DNA of 64,000 nucleotides from positions 50,454 to 114,453 of the forward strand of contig NZ_JAKWBE010000028.1 of the NCBI RefSeq assembly GCF_022513565.1, given 5' to 3'. This document shows positions 42,086 through 51,604 of the stretch, piece after piece (positions within the stretch are counted from its first letter, which is position 1; every line of letters begins with the position of its first letter). The notes beneath the pieces were generated by a model. It was given only the letters and a program-made list of their open reading frames with translations. It was not told the origin of the DNA and ran no database searches. This DNA comes from Streptomyces gilvus (GTDB lineage: Bacteria > Actinomycetota > Actinomycetes > Streptomycetales > Streptomycetaceae). The translations under genes were made by a program, and so were the position numbers.

Positions 42086-42398
42086 CACTGGTGCCGTGAA
42101 GAGCGAACCGACCCCCTTCGAGGGTGGCCCCATGGACGGCCGGGTGCTTCCGGTGCTGGTCGGGGCGACCGGGCAGCCGCCCAGGATCTACCGCATCCCG
42201 GTGCCGGACCCGGCCGGCGGTCCCGGCACCGTGCTGGTCTACCGGCGCGTGGCGCGCGGGCACAGCAAGCGGCTCGGCATCCAGCAGGGGTGGAAGTACG
42301 AGTACGACCCGGAGAGCAGGGACACCGGCCGGCTGAAGTGGCCGTGGTCCAAGCCGGACGCCACGCCGGGCGGCAAGCCGGAGAACACCGACGGGTGA
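42078..42398 (+). CDS. Small conserved-looking protein of unknown function
   Basis: 106 residues, beginning inside the last codons of the TetR gene (ATG at 42078). It contains DGRVLPVLVGATGQPPRIYR and VLVYRRVARGHSKRL and a charged C-terminus (RLKWPWSKPDATPGGKPEN). I do not recognise it. No signal peptide, membrane segment or cysteines. It could be a small partner of the upstream genes; the overlap suggests co-translation with the TetR gene. Confidence 0.7.
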   Translation: MSDTGAVKSEPTPFEGGPMDGRVLPVLVGATGQPPRIYRIPVPDPAGGPGTVLVYRRVARGHSKRLGIQQGWKYEYDPESRDTGRLKWPWSKPDATPGGKPENTDG

Positions 42399-42501
42399 CG
42401 GGATTGCGCCGAACCGCGCACACTCGGCACGCGCGGCACGCGCGGACGTCCGAAGCTCGCGGTGCGGGGCAGAGGGGCTGGCCCGCACCGGAGGTGATGA
42501 C

Positions 42502-43617
42502 GTGTCAGGAAGGCTTCTGCGTCTGGTGTGTACGGCGGCCGTGGCGGTCGGCACCGTCCTCGCGCCGCTGCCCGCCGCGGCCGTGCCCGAGCCGGGCGGG
42601 CGGTCCGTCCCGGAGCTGCTGACGGATCTTCAGCGGCAGTACCGGGAGGCCGAACAGGCCACGGAGACCTATGACGCGACCGAGGAGAGGCTGACGAAGC
42701 AGCGGGCCGAGGTCGAGCGGCTGGACAAGGAGCTGGCCCGCACCCGGATCTCCCTGGACGACAGCAGGCGCGCGGCCGGGCGGCTGGCGCGGCTGCAGTA
42801 CCAGAACAGCACGGAGATCTCGTCGTACGTCCGGCTGCTGCTGGCCCGTGATCCGCAGCAGGCGCTCGACGAGGGGCATGTCATCGGGCAGGTGGCGCGG
42901 GAGCGGGCGCGGACGCTGGAGCGGCTGGCCGGCGCCGAGAAGCGGGCCGACGAACTCGCCCGCCGGGCACGCAAGGCCCTGGACGACCAACTCGCCCTCG
43001 CCGAGCGGCAGAAGAAGGACCGGGACGAGGTGCACAAGCGGCTGAAGGACGTGGAGAAGCTGCTGGTCTCCCTCACCCCCGAACAGCTCGCCGCCGTCGC
43101 CCGGTTGGAGAAGGACGGGGTCGACCGGGCGCAGCAGCGGTTCCTCGCGTCGGACGCGCCCGGCGACGACGGCAAGCCCTCGGGCGGGGCCGGCCGGGCC
43201 GTGCGGTACGCCGTGCGGCAGCTGGGGAAGCCGTACCGGTGGGGTGCGCAGGGCCCGGCGTCGTACGACTGCTCGGGCCTCACGTCACAGGCGTGGCGGC
43301 ACGCGGGAACGCCCATCCCCCGCACGAGCCAGGAACAGTGGGCCCGGCTCCCGAGGGTCCCCCTGAACCGGCTGCGCCCCGGCGACCTGGTGCTCTACTT
43401 CCCGCAGGCCACGCACGTGGCGCTGTACGTGGGGAAGGGCATGGTGATCCAGGCCCCGAGGACCGGTGAGCAGATCAAGGTCTCCCCCGTCGCGTCCTAC
43501 CCGATCCTCGGAGCCGTCCGCCCGGACGCCGCCCGGCGGCCCGCCAAGGAGGCGCGGTATGCGGGGGCGTCCGGACCGGCGCCCGCGGGTCAGGCGCCCG
43601 CGACCGACGCCAGATAG
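42502..43617 (+). CDS. Secreted NlpC/P60 peptidoglycan hydrolase with coiled coil
   Basis: 371 residues from a GTG at 42502 with a near-perfect ribosome site (GGAGGTGATG). A signal peptide (1-27) is followed by a long coiled coil (about 30-215: ETYDATEERLTKQRAEVERL and so on) and a C-terminal NlpC/P60 domain (230-335). The catalytic Cys is C257 in SYDCSGL and His is H305 in ATHVALY. Enzymes of this type cut the D-Glu-DAP bond of stem peptides. The gene ends overlapping convergently with the flavoprotein gene. Confidence 0.93.
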   Translation: MSGRLLRLVCTAAVAVGTVLAPLPAAAVPEPGGRSVPELLTDLQRQYREAEQATETYDATEERLTKQRAEVERLDKELARTRISLDDSRRAAGRLARLQYQNSTEISSYVRLLLARDPQQALDEGHVIGQVARERARTLERLAGAEKRADELARRARKALDDQLALAERQKKDRDEVHKRLKDVEKLLVSLTPEQLAAVARLEKDGVDRAQQRFLASDAPGDDGKPSGGAGRAVRYAVRQLGKPYRWGAQGPASYDCSGLTSQAWRHAGTPIPRTSQEQWARLPRVPLNRLRPGDLVLYFPQATHVALYVGKGMVIQAPRTGEQIKVSPVASYPILGAVRPDAARRPAKEARYAGASGPAPAGQAPATDAR

Positions 43618-44843
43618 GCCTCGGCCTTCTGCGGTTCGTAGAAGAAGTTCTCGAAGTCCGCCGGGTTGTCGAAGCCGTTGGCGAAGCGGTCGGCCACCGG
43701 CTGGAGCTGGCCCGCGGCTCCGATGAGGTTGAGGATGTGCTCCGGCGGCGGGGCGAGCATGGCGTTGGTCCACTTGGTGACGTGCTGGGCGGTGTCCCAG
43801 TAGCGGTCGAATGTGGCGCGCATCCAGCTCTCGTCGAACTCCTTCTCCCCCTGCTCCAGGATGGACGCGAGGTACGAGGCGGCGCACTTGGCGGCGGAGT
43901 TGGAGCCCTGGCCGGTGATGGGGTCGTTGGCGACGACGACGTCCGCCACCCCGAGGACCAGACCGCCGCCGGGGAGACGGCCGATGGGGTTGCGGACGGT
44001 CGGGGCGTAGCGGCCGGCCAAGGTGCCACCGGCGTCGGTGAGTTCGACCTTCGTGGCCCGCGCGTACTCCCAGGGGGTGTACCGCTCCATGAGTTCCAGG
44101 GTCAGGGAGAGGTGCTCCGCCGGGTCCTTGACGCCGTTGAAGACGTCGAGCGGGCCGCCGGGTATGCCCTCCCAGAACAGGATGTCGGCCGGTCCGGAGG
44201 TCGTCAGCGTCGGCATGACGAACAGCTCGCCGACCCCGGGGACCAGGTTGCAGCGGACGGCGTAGTAGTCCGGGTGCTCCGGACGCGGGCCCAGACCGTG
44301 GACGTAGGAGACGGCGAGGGCGCGCTGCGGCTCGCCGTACGGCGAACGGGACGCGTCCCGGCCGAACATGGACACCAGCTCGCCCTTGCCCGCCGAGACC
44401 AGCACCAGGTCGTAGGTACGGGAGAAGTAGTCGAGGTCGGAGACCGCCGCGCCGTGGATGACCAGCTGACCGCCGCGCTGGGCGAACGTCTCCATCCAGC
44501 CGGCCATCTTCACCCGCTGGTCGACCGACTGCGCGTACCCGTCGAGCCTGCCCACCCAGTCGATCGCCCGTGCCGCCGGGCCCTCGGCCCAGGAGCCCGG
44601 GGCCGCGACCGAGACGCCGAGTCCTTCGATCTTCGGGGCCTGGGACTCCCAGAAGTTCAGCTGGAGATCGCGCTCGTGCTGCAGTGCCGTGTGGAACATG
44701 CACTGCGTCGACATGACCCGGCCGGAGCGGATCTCGTCCGCGGTCCGGTTGGACATCAGGGTGACCTCGTACCCGTGCGACTGAAGGCCGAGGGCGAGCT
44801 GGAGACCGGACTGGCCGGCTCCTACGACGAGTATCTTCCGCAT
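43590..44843 (-). CDS. Styrene-monooxygenase-like flavoprotein (conservon-linked)
   Basis: 417 residues of the styrene/indole monooxygenase oxygenase-subunit (StyA) type. The N-terminal FAD-binding motif is VVGAGQSGLQLALGL (residues 6-20). Later come the family segments YDLVLVSAGKGELVSMFGRD and DVVVANDPITGQGSNSAAK. Such enzymes use FADH2 from a separate reductase; no reductase gene is near. It follows cvnD by 47 bp on the same strand, so it belongs to the conservon operon. The 28-nt overlap with the NlpC/P60 gene is tail to tail. Confidence 0.88.
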   Translation of the reverse strand: MRKILVVGAGQSGLQLALGLQSHGYEVTLMSNRTADEIRSGRVMSTQCMFHTALQHERDLQLNFWESQAPKIEGLGVSVAAPGSWAEGPAARAIDWVGRLDGYAQSVDQRVKMAGWMETFAQRGGQLVIHGAAVSDLDYFSRTYDLVLVSAGKGELVSMFGRDASRSPYGEPQRALAVSYVHGLGPRPEHPDYYAVRCNLVPGVGELFVMPTLTTSGPADILFWEGIPGGPLDVFNGVKDPAEHLSLTLELMERYTPWEYARATKVELTDAGGTLAGRYAPTVRNPIGRLPGGGLVLGVADVVVANDPITGQGSNSAAKCAASYLASILEQGEKEFDESWMRATFDRYWDTAQHVTKWTNAMLAPPPEHILNLIGAAGQLQPVADRFANGFDNPADFENFFYEPQKAEAYLASVAGA

Positions 44844-44890
44844 ACCGGGGCTGTTCTCCTACTCGGGGGACTGCTGGACTGCTCGGTGGA

Positions 44891-45526
44891 CTACTCGGGG
44901 GTTTCGTCCAGCGCGTGGGCGACCAGGGACAGGAGGGTCTCGATCGCCGAGATCCTGCGCCGCGCATCCATGATCATGACAGGTACGTGCGCGGGGATCG
45001 TCAACGCCTCCCGCACGTCCTCCGGTTCGAAGCGCTCGCTGCCGTCGAAGTGGTTGACCGCCACGACGTACGGCATCCCGCAGCTCTCGAAGTAGTCCAG
45101 GGCGGGGAAGCAGTCCTTCAGCCGCCGGGTGTCCGCGAGGACGACCGCGCCGATCGCGCCGCGCACCAGGTCGTCCCACATGAACCAGAACCGCTGCTGG
45201 CCCGGCGTGCCGAACAGGTAGAGCACCAGGTCGTCGTCGAGGGTGATGCGGCCGAAGTCCATGGCCACGGTGGTGGTCAGCTTGCCGGGCGTGGCGGTGA
45301 GGTCGTCGGTGTCCTCGCTCGCCTCGGTCATCAGCGCCTCGGTCTGCAGGGGCGTGATCTCCGAGACGGCGGTGACCAGGGTGGTCTTGCCCACACCGAA
45401 GCCTCCCGCCACGACTATCTTCGTGGCGATGGGGGCGCGGGTGCGGTCCGTCTGCCAGGACTGCAGGTTCTCGTCGGGGTCGACGTAGGAGGCGACGCCG
45501 ACGGCGTCAGAGACGACGGAGTCCAC
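44891..45526 (-). CDS. cvnD: Conservon GTP-binding protein CvnD
   Basis: 211-residue small GTPase of the Ras/Arf-like actinobacterial family. P-loop GGFGVGKTTLV (residues 41-51), G3 region LFGTPGQQRFWF, and G4 AVNHFD in place of NKxD. It acts in the cytoplasm with CvnA-C in a membrane signalling complex. ATG at 45526, overlapping the end of cvnC by 20 nt. Minus-strand operon order is A, B, C, D, monooxygenase. Confidence 0.94.
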   Translation of the reverse strand: MDSVVSDAVGVASYVDPDENLQSWQTDRTRAPIATKIVVAGGFGVGKTTLVTAVSEITPLQTEALMTEASEDTDDLTATPGKLTTTVAMDFGRITLDDDLVLYLFGTPGQQRFWFMWDDLVRGAIGAVVLADTRRLKDCFPALDYFESCGMPYVVAVNHFDGSERFEPEDVREALTIPAHVPVMIMDARRRISAIETLLSLVAHALDETPE

Positions 45527-45926
45527 TCAGCACCCTTTCCAGCAGAGCGCGGTCCGGACGGCCCGTGCCGTGACCGGTACCTGTTCCGTACACGCGGATC
45601 TTTCCCTGGTCCGCGAGGTCGCTCAGCAGCACGCGGACCACGCCGAGCGGCATCTTCAGCAGCGCGGCGATCTCGGCCACCGTGCGCATACGGCGGCACA
45701 GTTCGACGATGGCCCGCATCTCGGGCATGACCCGGCTGCTGAGCGAACCGTTCGTCAACTCCTTGCGCTCCTCGGGAGCCTCCAGCGCCGCGACGAACGT
45801 CTCCACGAGGAGGACGTGGCCGAAGCGGGTGCGGCCGCCGGTGAGCGAGTAGGGGCGGACGCGGGCGGGCTTGCGGTCGCCGCCGCGCACGGGGAGCGTC
45901 TGCTTGCGCTGTTTGTCGAGGGTCAT
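45507..45926 (-). CDS. cvnC: Conservon protein CvnC (DUF742)
   Basis: 139 residues of DUF742. RVRPYSLTGGRTRFG is the family signature, followed by a winged-helix-like region (VAEIAALLKMPLGVVRVLLS). ATG at 45926 overlaps the cvnB stop codon (ATGA). Role: part of the conservon signalling complex; exact function unknown. Confidence 0.94.
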   Translation of the reverse strand: MTLDKQRKQTLPVRGGDRKPARVRPYSLTGGRTRFGHVLLVETFVAALEAPEERKELTNGSLSSRVMPEMRAIVELCRRMRTVAEIAALLKMPLGVVRVLLSDLADQGKIRVYGTGTGHGTGRPDRALLERVLSGLRRL

Positions 45927-46420
45927 CGGGGGCTCCCGGCGGACTCCTGCTCCAGGGATTTTCGCAGCTCGCTGCGGAGCTCGGGGGTCAGCACATGGCC
46001 GGCCCGGCCGACGAACAGCGCCATGTGGTACGCCACCACGCTCATGTCGCAGTCGGCGGAGCCGTGCACGCCGAGCAGGCTGCCGTCGCTGATCGACATC
46101 ACGAACAGGCTGCCCTCGTCCATGGCGACCATCGTGTGCTTCACGGCGCCGGAGTCCATCAGCTTGGCGGCGCCGACGGTGAGGCTGCCGATGCCGGAGA
46201 CGATGGTCGCGAGGTCGGCGGAGGAGCCCCGGGGGCCGGTGCGCCTGGTCTGCGTCTTGGCCTCCTGGTTGCGTCCCGGGTCCGAGGACAGCAGCAGCAG
46301 GCCGTCGGAGGAGACCACGGCGACGGACTGGATGCCGGGCACCTCCTCGACGAGGTTCGTCAGCAGCCAGTGCAGATTGCGGGCTTCAGTGCTCAGTCCG
46401 AAGGTACTGGGCGCGGTCAA
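45923..46420 (-). CDS. cvnB: Conservon roadblock/LC7 protein CvnB
   Basis: 165 residues of the roadblock/LC7 fold, which regulates small GTPases. Typical are LHWLLTNLVEEVPGIQSVAV, SSDGLLLLSSD and GSLFVMSISDGSLLGV. The start is a TTG at 46420 overlapping the cvnA stop (TTGA). The frame is open much farther upstream, but that part is a shadow of cvnA. It contacts CvnD (the GTPase). Confidence 0.93.
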   Translation of the reverse strand: MTAPSTFGLSTEARNLHWLLTNLVEEVPGIQSVAVVSSDGLLLLSSDPGRNQEAKTQTRRTGPRGSSADLATIVSGIGSLTVGAAKLMDSGAVKHTMVAMDEGSLFVMSISDGSLLGVHGSADCDMSVVAYHMALFVGRAGHVLTPELRSELRKSLEQESAGSPR

Positions 46421-49140
46421 CTGCTTGCCTCCTCGACGGTGCCCCCCGTGGCTGGTGTCCTGGTCTGACCTGTCTCTTCGGCGATCTCCGCGGCCACGTC
46501 CCGGTAGCCGGCCTGCGCGCCGCGGCGGAATCCGCCGAGCCTTCTGCGGAGGGCCTCGGCGTCGACGGAGCCGGTGCGCTGGCGGGGCGGGGCGGTGGGT
46601 GCGGTGATCTTCGGCGTGCGCTTGGGGAGGCCCTTCGACGTCAGGACGTCGGGGGTGTGCTCGTGGGTCCCCTCGGCGTCGTCGGCGGCGGGCGCGGGTC
46701 GGGGGACGGGCGCGTCCGCCTGGTGCTCGGGGCCCGTGTGGGTCGGGTCCGGTTCTGCCGGGCGGGGTGGGAGCAGCAGCTCCATCGTGGTCTCGGCGGG
46801 GCGCTGCGCCGGCACCTCCCGTGCCGGCTCCGGCTCCTCCTCGACGTCCTTCTCCTGCACGGCGTCCTTCTCCTGCACGGCCTGCTCGGCGAGGGCCACC
46901 AGCGGGTCCGCCGAACGGCTGTGGAGGACGTTGGAGTTGGCCTCCGCGTCCGCGCCCGGGAGGGAGAAGGTGTGGGTGACCGGGGAGGTCGTGGAGGCGG
47001 GGACGGCGGTGGTCGGCGCCGGGGACAGCAGCGGCTTCGGCAGCACCGCCACCGCCGCCACCCCGCCCTGCTTCTGGTCGCGCAGCTGGACGCGGACACC
47101 GTGGCGGTGGGCGAGGCGGGCCACGACGTACAGGCCGAGGCCGAGACCCTCGTCGCCCTCCTGGTCGTACGGCGTCTCGGGGTCGAACGCGGCGAGGCGC
47201 GCGTTCAGGCGGGTCATGCGGTCCGGGGTCATGCCGATGCCCTCGTCCTGCACGGAGAGCATGACCTCGCCGTTCTCCAGGAGCCAGCCGGAGACCTCGA
47301 CGGGGAGGTCCGGCGGGGAGAACGACGTGGCGTTCTCCATCAGTTCGGCCAGCAGGTGCGAGAGGTCGTCGGCGGCGAAGCCCGCCACATGGGCGTGCGG
47401 GGGCAGCGCCGCGATGCGGACGCGTTCGTAGCGCTCGATCTCGCTGACCGCCGCGCGGACCACGTCCACCAGCGGGACGGGACCCGCGCTCTGCTGGACG
47501 TGTTCGGTGCCGGCGAGGACCAGCAGGTTCTCGCTGTGCCGGCGCATGACCGTGGCGAAGTGGTCGAGCTTGAAGAGGGTGGAGAGGCGGTCGGGGTCCT
47601 GCTCGCGCTCCTCCAGGCCCTCGATGACGGTGAGCTGGCGCTCCACCAGGCCGAGCGTGCGCAGCGCCAGGTTCACGAACGTGCCGCCGATGCTCTCCCG
47701 CAGCCGCTCCAACTGGGCGGCGGAGTCGTCGAGTTCGGCACGGAGTTCGGCGCGGGCGTCGGCCATCTTCTGCCGCTGCCCGACCAGGTGCTTGCGGTCG
47801 GTCTCCAGCGTGGCGATCCGCTCGTGCAGCGCGGCGGCGTGCGCGTGCAGGGCGTTGACGGAGCGGACGACCTGGGCGAACTCGTCGTTGCGGCCCGTGA
47901 AGGTGACCGGTTCCTCGGCGGCGGGGATCTCGGCCTCCGCGAGCCGGGCCGAGCCGCGGCGCAGGACCGACAGGGGGCGGGTGAGCGAGCGCGCCATGGC
48001 CGTGGCGACACCGACGGCGACCAGCGTCAGCGCGGCGAGGACGGCGACGCGGATCTCCAGCGCGGTGACGTCGTCGTCGCGCAGGTGGGCGAGGTCCTTG
48101 GTGCGGCGGTCGTAGAGCGCGGACTCGACGCCGCGCATCATGTCGACGCGGGCGGACAGCGCCGCGTCCACCTTGGTCGCGCTGGTGTCCAGGTCCGAGG
48201 AGGAGAGCGTCGGCTGGTCGGTGAGGCTCGCCAGGTACTTCTCGGCGGAGTTGACCTCGGAGCCGGTGACCGTGGTGTCGTACGAGGTCAGGGCCGCCTT
48301 GGGGGCGGTCTCGTGGAAGTCGGCGAGCGCCGCGTCGGCGCGCAGCCGGGCCTGCTGGGCGGCTGCGGTCAGGGCGTCGCGCGTCCTGGCGTCGGCGCCC
48401 GTGGAGGTGGTCTCGGTGACCGGCAGGCCGGTGAGGGGGCTGATGACCGTCCGGGTCGTCGTCGGCACGTTCAGCGCGGCCACCAGCAGCCCGCGCGCGG
48501 CGGCCGACTCCTGTACGGCGGAGTCGAGCTCGGCGAGGGAGTGGGCGCCGGAACCGGCCCGGGGCGGGGTCCGCTCGGCCAGCCGGTCGGCGAGCCGGTG
48601 CAGGTCGCTGATGACGGCGGAGTAGGCGTCGTGCGTCTGCAGGGCGCTGTTCTGGCCGGTCAGGGCCGCGCGGCGCAGTCCGGCGATGCCGTCCAGGTCG
48701 CCGCGCAGGGAGGCCGGCGCGTCCGGGTCGGTGCGCAGCTCCTCGACCTGCCGGTCCACCCGTGAGCTCTGCTGCTCGGAGGGCGCCTTGGACTTGGGCC
48801 GTCCGGCCGCGACGTAGGAGGTGACCTGGTCGCGCTCGTCGGCGAGCGAGTGCGCGAGGGCGAGCGCCTTCTCGGTCTGTCCGGAGAGGGTCACCAGGTC
48901 CTGGGAGTCCTTCAGGTCGCCGGAGGCGGCGAGGACCGAGGGTGCCCCGGCTCCTGCGACGGCGGCGGCCACCACGGCCACGGCCACGATGAGCCGGTTG
49001 CGTACGTGCGTGGGACGGCCCTTGCCGGTGACAGTGGCGGGGACGGGCTCCGCACCCGCTCCGGAGGCCGTCTGCTTGCCTGTGCGACGAGGCCGCGTCT
49101 TCTGCACCGGTGCTCGCATTCCTGACTCGTGCCTGTTCAT
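46417..49140 (-). CDS. cvnA: Conservon sensor histidine kinase CvnA
   Basis: About 907 residues. Two membrane segments (around residues 47-70, LIVAVAVVAAAVAGAGAPSV, and about 370-390, EIRVAVLAALTLVAVGVATA) flank an extracytoplasmic nitrate-sensor-like helical domain. HAMP and coiled-coil segments follow, then HATPase_c with LLAELMENATSFSPP, DEGIGM and GLGLGLYVVARL. The C-terminal 250 residues are Pro/Glu-rich and disordered. A classic phospho-accepting His motif is not obvious, as in other nitrate/sulfonate-type CvnA proteins. Start: ATG at 49140 (MNRHESG); the ATG at 49119 is an alternative. It heads the operon. Confidence 0.92.
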   Translation of the reverse strand: MNRHESGMRAPVQKTRPRRTGKQTASGAGAEPVPATVTGKGRPTHVRNRLIVAVAVVAAAVAGAGAPSVLAASGDLKDSQDLVTLSGQTEKALALAHSLADERDQVTSYVAAGRPKSKAPSEQQSSRVDRQVEELRTDPDAPASLRGDLDGIAGLRRAALTGQNSALQTHDAYSAVISDLHRLADRLAERTPPRAGSGAHSLAELDSAVQESAAARGLLVAALNVPTTTRTVISPLTGLPVTETTSTGADARTRDALTAAAQQARLRADAALADFHETAPKAALTSYDTTVTGSEVNSAEKYLASLTDQPTLSSSDLDTSATKVDAALSARVDMMRGVESALYDRRTKDLAHLRDDDVTALEIRVAVLAALTLVAVGVATAMARSLTRPLSVLRRGSARLAEAEIPAAEEPVTFTGRNDEFAQVVRSVNALHAHAAALHERIATLETDRKHLVGQRQKMADARAELRAELDDSAAQLERLRESIGGTFVNLALRTLGLVERQLTVIEGLEEREQDPDRLSTLFKLDHFATVMRRHSENLLVLAGTEHVQQSAGPVPLVDVVRAAVSEIERYERVRIAALPPHAHVAGFAADDLSHLLAELMENATSFSPPDLPVEVSGWLLENGEVMLSVQDEGIGMTPDRMTRLNARLAAFDPETPYDQEGDEGLGLGLYVVARLAHRHGVRVQLRDQKQGGVAAVAVLPKPLLSPAPTTAVPASTTSPVTHTFSLPGADAEANSNVLHSRSADPLVALAEQAVQEKDAVQEKDVEEEPEPAREVPAQRPAETTMELLLPPRPAEPDPTHTGPEHQADAPVPRPAPAADDAEGTHEHTPDVLTSKGLPKRTPKITAPTAPPRQRTGSVDAEALRRRLGGFRRGAQAGYRDVAAEIAEETGQTRTPATGGTVEEASS

Positions 49141-49487
49141 GGGGTCCGGGTGACGCTCCGTCGGCTGCGGCGGACTGTGCGTACACCTGGTACGGTTCCC
49201 GACCCTCCCAGTGCCGGTGGGCAGGGGCCGCGCATCACCGGGCCCGCCACCCGAAGGAGTGAACATCGGAGGGGAGTTGGCGGGCAAGTTCCTCTGGCGG
49301 TTGCAGCGACCTTTTCGGGCGGGCCGGTTGGACGTCCACGGCGACCGGTGGCAATATGTGCCGCCACGCCTTCCCGGAACACCGAATTCCACCCCAAATC
49401 AGGCGTCTGACCTGCGCGAGTGCGTCAATTCGGAAACCGATGCAAGCCTTTGGTGAACCGCGTGAAGACGTCGTGCAGACTGGCCGA
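49141..49487. promoter_or_regulatory. Divergent promoter region of the conservon and the phosphatase gene
   Basis: 347 bp without a gene between divergent starts. Both transcription units must begin here. The part 49355-49450 is the least GC-rich. No convincing -35/-10 pair was picked by eye. Confidence 0.4.
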
Positions 49488-50303
49488 ATGCGTACGGAAC
49501 TTGTTTCGCAACCGGGAGATTCCGACCGCCCCAACGAGGACTTCGCGGCCGTCGCTCTCCCGGCTTCCGGCCAGGGTGGCGCCCTCGTCGTCCTCGACGG
49601 GGTCACCCCGCCGCGCGGCGGGACGGGGTGTCTGCATTCGGTCCCCTGGTACACGGCCAGACTGGGCGGGGCGCTGACCGAACTGACCGTTTCCCTCCCG
49701 GATGTTCCGCTCACCGAGGTTCTGTCGCGCGCGATCGCACGCACAGCTGACACACATTCCGCCACTTGTGACCTTTCTCACCCACGAACCCCACAGGCGA
49801 CCGTGGTGGTGGCGCGCTGGTCAGAGGAGACGGTCGACCATCTCGTCCTGTCCGACTCGGCGTTGCTGCTGGAGTCGTCGGAGGGCTCCGTGACGCCCGT
49901 CCTGGACGACCGTCTCTCCCTCATCCCGCGCTCGGCACTGGCCTCGGACGCCGTGATCGACGCGACACTCCGCAACAAGGAGGGCGGCTTCTTCACGGCG
50001 GCGGCGGATCCGTCGGTGGCCCGTCGGGCGGTGACGGGGGTGTGGCCGCGCGCGCGGGTGCGGGCCCTGGCCGCCCTGACGGACGGCGCGGCCCGCTGGG
50101 TGGAGAAGTTCCGCCAGGGCGACTGGACGGACTGCTTCCGCCTCGTGCGCGAGGAGGGGGCACAGGCACTGGTGGACCGCGTACGGGAGCTGGAGCGGGC
50201 CGACAGCGAGCTGCGGAGCTTTCTGGGGCGCAGCAAGACGCACGACGACGCGACGGTCGTCCATGCCGAGTTGGCGGTCAGCCGGCCGCGCCGGACGCCG
50301 TGA
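49488..50303 (+). CDS. PP2C-like protein phosphatase domain protein
   Basis: 271 residues. The beginning RTELVSQPGDSDRPNEDFAA matches the PP2C motif with the metal-binding Asp, followed by GGALVVLDGVTPPRGG, DHLVLSDSALLLES, ALTDGAARWVE and KTHDDATVVHAEL, the latter with the usual terminal DDAT metal site. The family dephosphorylates Ser/Thr proteins. ATG at 49488. It runs divergent from the conservon and overlaps the next gene tail to tail by 26 nt. Confidence 0.87.
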   Translation: MRTELVSQPGDSDRPNEDFAAVALPASGQGGALVVLDGVTPPRGGTGCLHSVPWYTARLGGALTELTVSLPDVPLTEVLSRAIARTADTHSATCDLSHPRTPQATVVVARWSEETVDHLVLSDSALLLESSEGSVTPVLDDRLSLIPRSALASDAVIDATLRNKEGGFFTAAADPSVARRAVTGVWPRARVRALAALTDGAARWVEKFRQGDWTDCFRLVREEGAQALVDRVRELERADSELRSFLGRSKTHDDATVVHAELAVSRPRRTP

Positions 50304-50814
50304 GGGTGTGCCACTGGCCGTCCTTGCCCTGCCCGTTGGTCTGGCCGGCCGCGGTGTCGCCGACGTAGCGGTACAAGGGCCAGCCGGCCAGGGTGAGTTG
50401 CTTCTGCCCGTTCCGGTGGACGGTCCCCAGCAGGCTCTGCCGGACGCCCTGGGTGCGTACGGAGTCCTGCACGATGACGGGCAGCCAGGTCTTCACGCAG
50501 GCGCCGGAGCAGGTCCACTTGGACGGGTTCGGCTCGTCCTTGGCATAGCGGTAGAGGGTCATCCCGTTGCCGTCGGTGACCACGCCGTCCGCGCCGCGCA
50601 CGGTGATCGTGACCGCGTTCCCGGCGGCGGGCGCGGTGGTCGCGGGGGTCGCGGGAGCCGGCGTGGCGGTGGCGGCCGGCGTCACGGGGGCGGCCGAGGT
50701 GACCGGGGCGGCCGGGGCCGTGGCGGAGGCGTCGCTGGAGGAGTCGCACGCCGCCAGCAGGAACGCGGAGACGAGACCTGCGACCGAAGCGAGGACGATG
50801 CGGTGCGGGATCAC
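50278..50814 (-). CDS. Lipoprotein of the COG4315 secreted-repeat family
   Basis: 178 residues. The lipobox SAFLLAAC (C23) anchors it outside the membrane. A long Ala/Pro/Thr linker (30-66) leads to two repeat-like domains typical of the family: NGMTLYRYAKDEPNPSKWTC and GWPLYRYVGDTAAGQTNGQG, each with W/Y and Cys pairs. Members are predicted extracytoplasmic proteins of unknown role, some thought to bind metal or haem. Confidence 0.9.
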   Translation of the reverse strand: MIPHRIVLASVAGLVSAFLLAACDSSSDASATAPAAPVTSAAPVTPAATATPAPATPATTAPAAGNAVTITVRGADGVVTDGNGMTLYRYAKDEPNPSKWTCSGACVKTWLPVIVQDSVRTQGVRQSLLGTVHRNGQKQLTLAGWPLYRYVGDTAAGQTNGQGKDGQWHTLTASGAAG

Positions 50815-50943
50815 GGGGTTGCCCCTCCTACGGGAGTCGCCGTTCGAGTCACTCCCTAGGTACGGGGGGCGGCTCCCGCCCTCTCAGCGGCCGGTGTCAC
50901 ATGACGCAGTCTTGACCACCGGCCGCGCCCGCTTCCGCCCCGG

Positions 50944-51435
50944 CTACTTCTCCATGCCCCGGTTCAACTGAGCCACCAGCCGCGCCAGTTCGGCGACCTC
51001 GCGATGGTCCCAGTGGGAGAGCTGACTGACGTACCGGGCGCGGCGGGCCTCGCGGACCTTGGTGACGCGCCGGTGCCCCTCCTCCGTGAGGTGGACCAGC
51101 CAGGCACGGCCGTCGGCCGGGTCGGGCTCGCGGGCGACCAGGCCGAGTTCCTCCAGGGCGCGCAGCTGACGGGACATGGTGGCCTTGCCGACGCCGATGT
51201 ACGCCGCGAGTTCGGTGGCGCGCTGGCGGCCGCACTCGTCGAGGCGGATGAGCAGCCCGTACGCCGCCGACTCCAGGTCGGGGTGGACCTCGCGGGCCAT
51301 CTCGCCCTGGTTGGCGCGGGAGCGCCGGAACAGGATCGTCAGCTCCCGCTCCAGGGACAGGTACTCCGGGTCCGCGCCGCTCGACGTCAGCCCCGACGAG
51401 CCCCGGACCTCGTCCCCGTTACCGCCTTCGTGCAC
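50944..51435 (-). CDS. MarR-family regulator
   Basis: 163 residues. The winged-helix core: QRATELAAYIGVGKATMSRQ (recognition helix), LRALEELGLVAREPDPADGR and AWLVHLTEEGHRRV (wing). GTG at 51435 with AGGGGCT upstream. It sits between the lipoprotein and lon and has no obvious local target; autoregulation is common in the family. Confidence 0.92.
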   Translation of the reverse strand: MHEGGNGDEVRGSSGLTSSGADPEYLSLERELTILFRRSRANQGEMAREVHPDLESAAYGLLIRLDECGRQRATELAAYIGVGKATMSRQLRALEELGLVAREPDPADGRAWLVHLTEEGHRRVTKVREARRARYVSQLSHWDHREVAELARLVAQLNRGMEK

Positions 51436-51604
51436 GTCAGCCCCTGCCTCGGTTTCCCGTTCGTGAAAGTTCCGCCAAAACCCGTCGCACCTCCGTCAGT
51501 ATTTCGCAGGGCCGGGCCGACGGCAGCCTCCGGCCCCTGTTCACAACGCCCCGTCTTCCCCCGCGCGGCTTCGCCGCCGGGCCGGCGGCAGGCGGCACAC
51601 GGCG

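Noticed and set aside
46657..48765. Long plus-strand frame across cvnA
   Set aside because: Antisense shadow of the histidine kinase gene, no coding signature.
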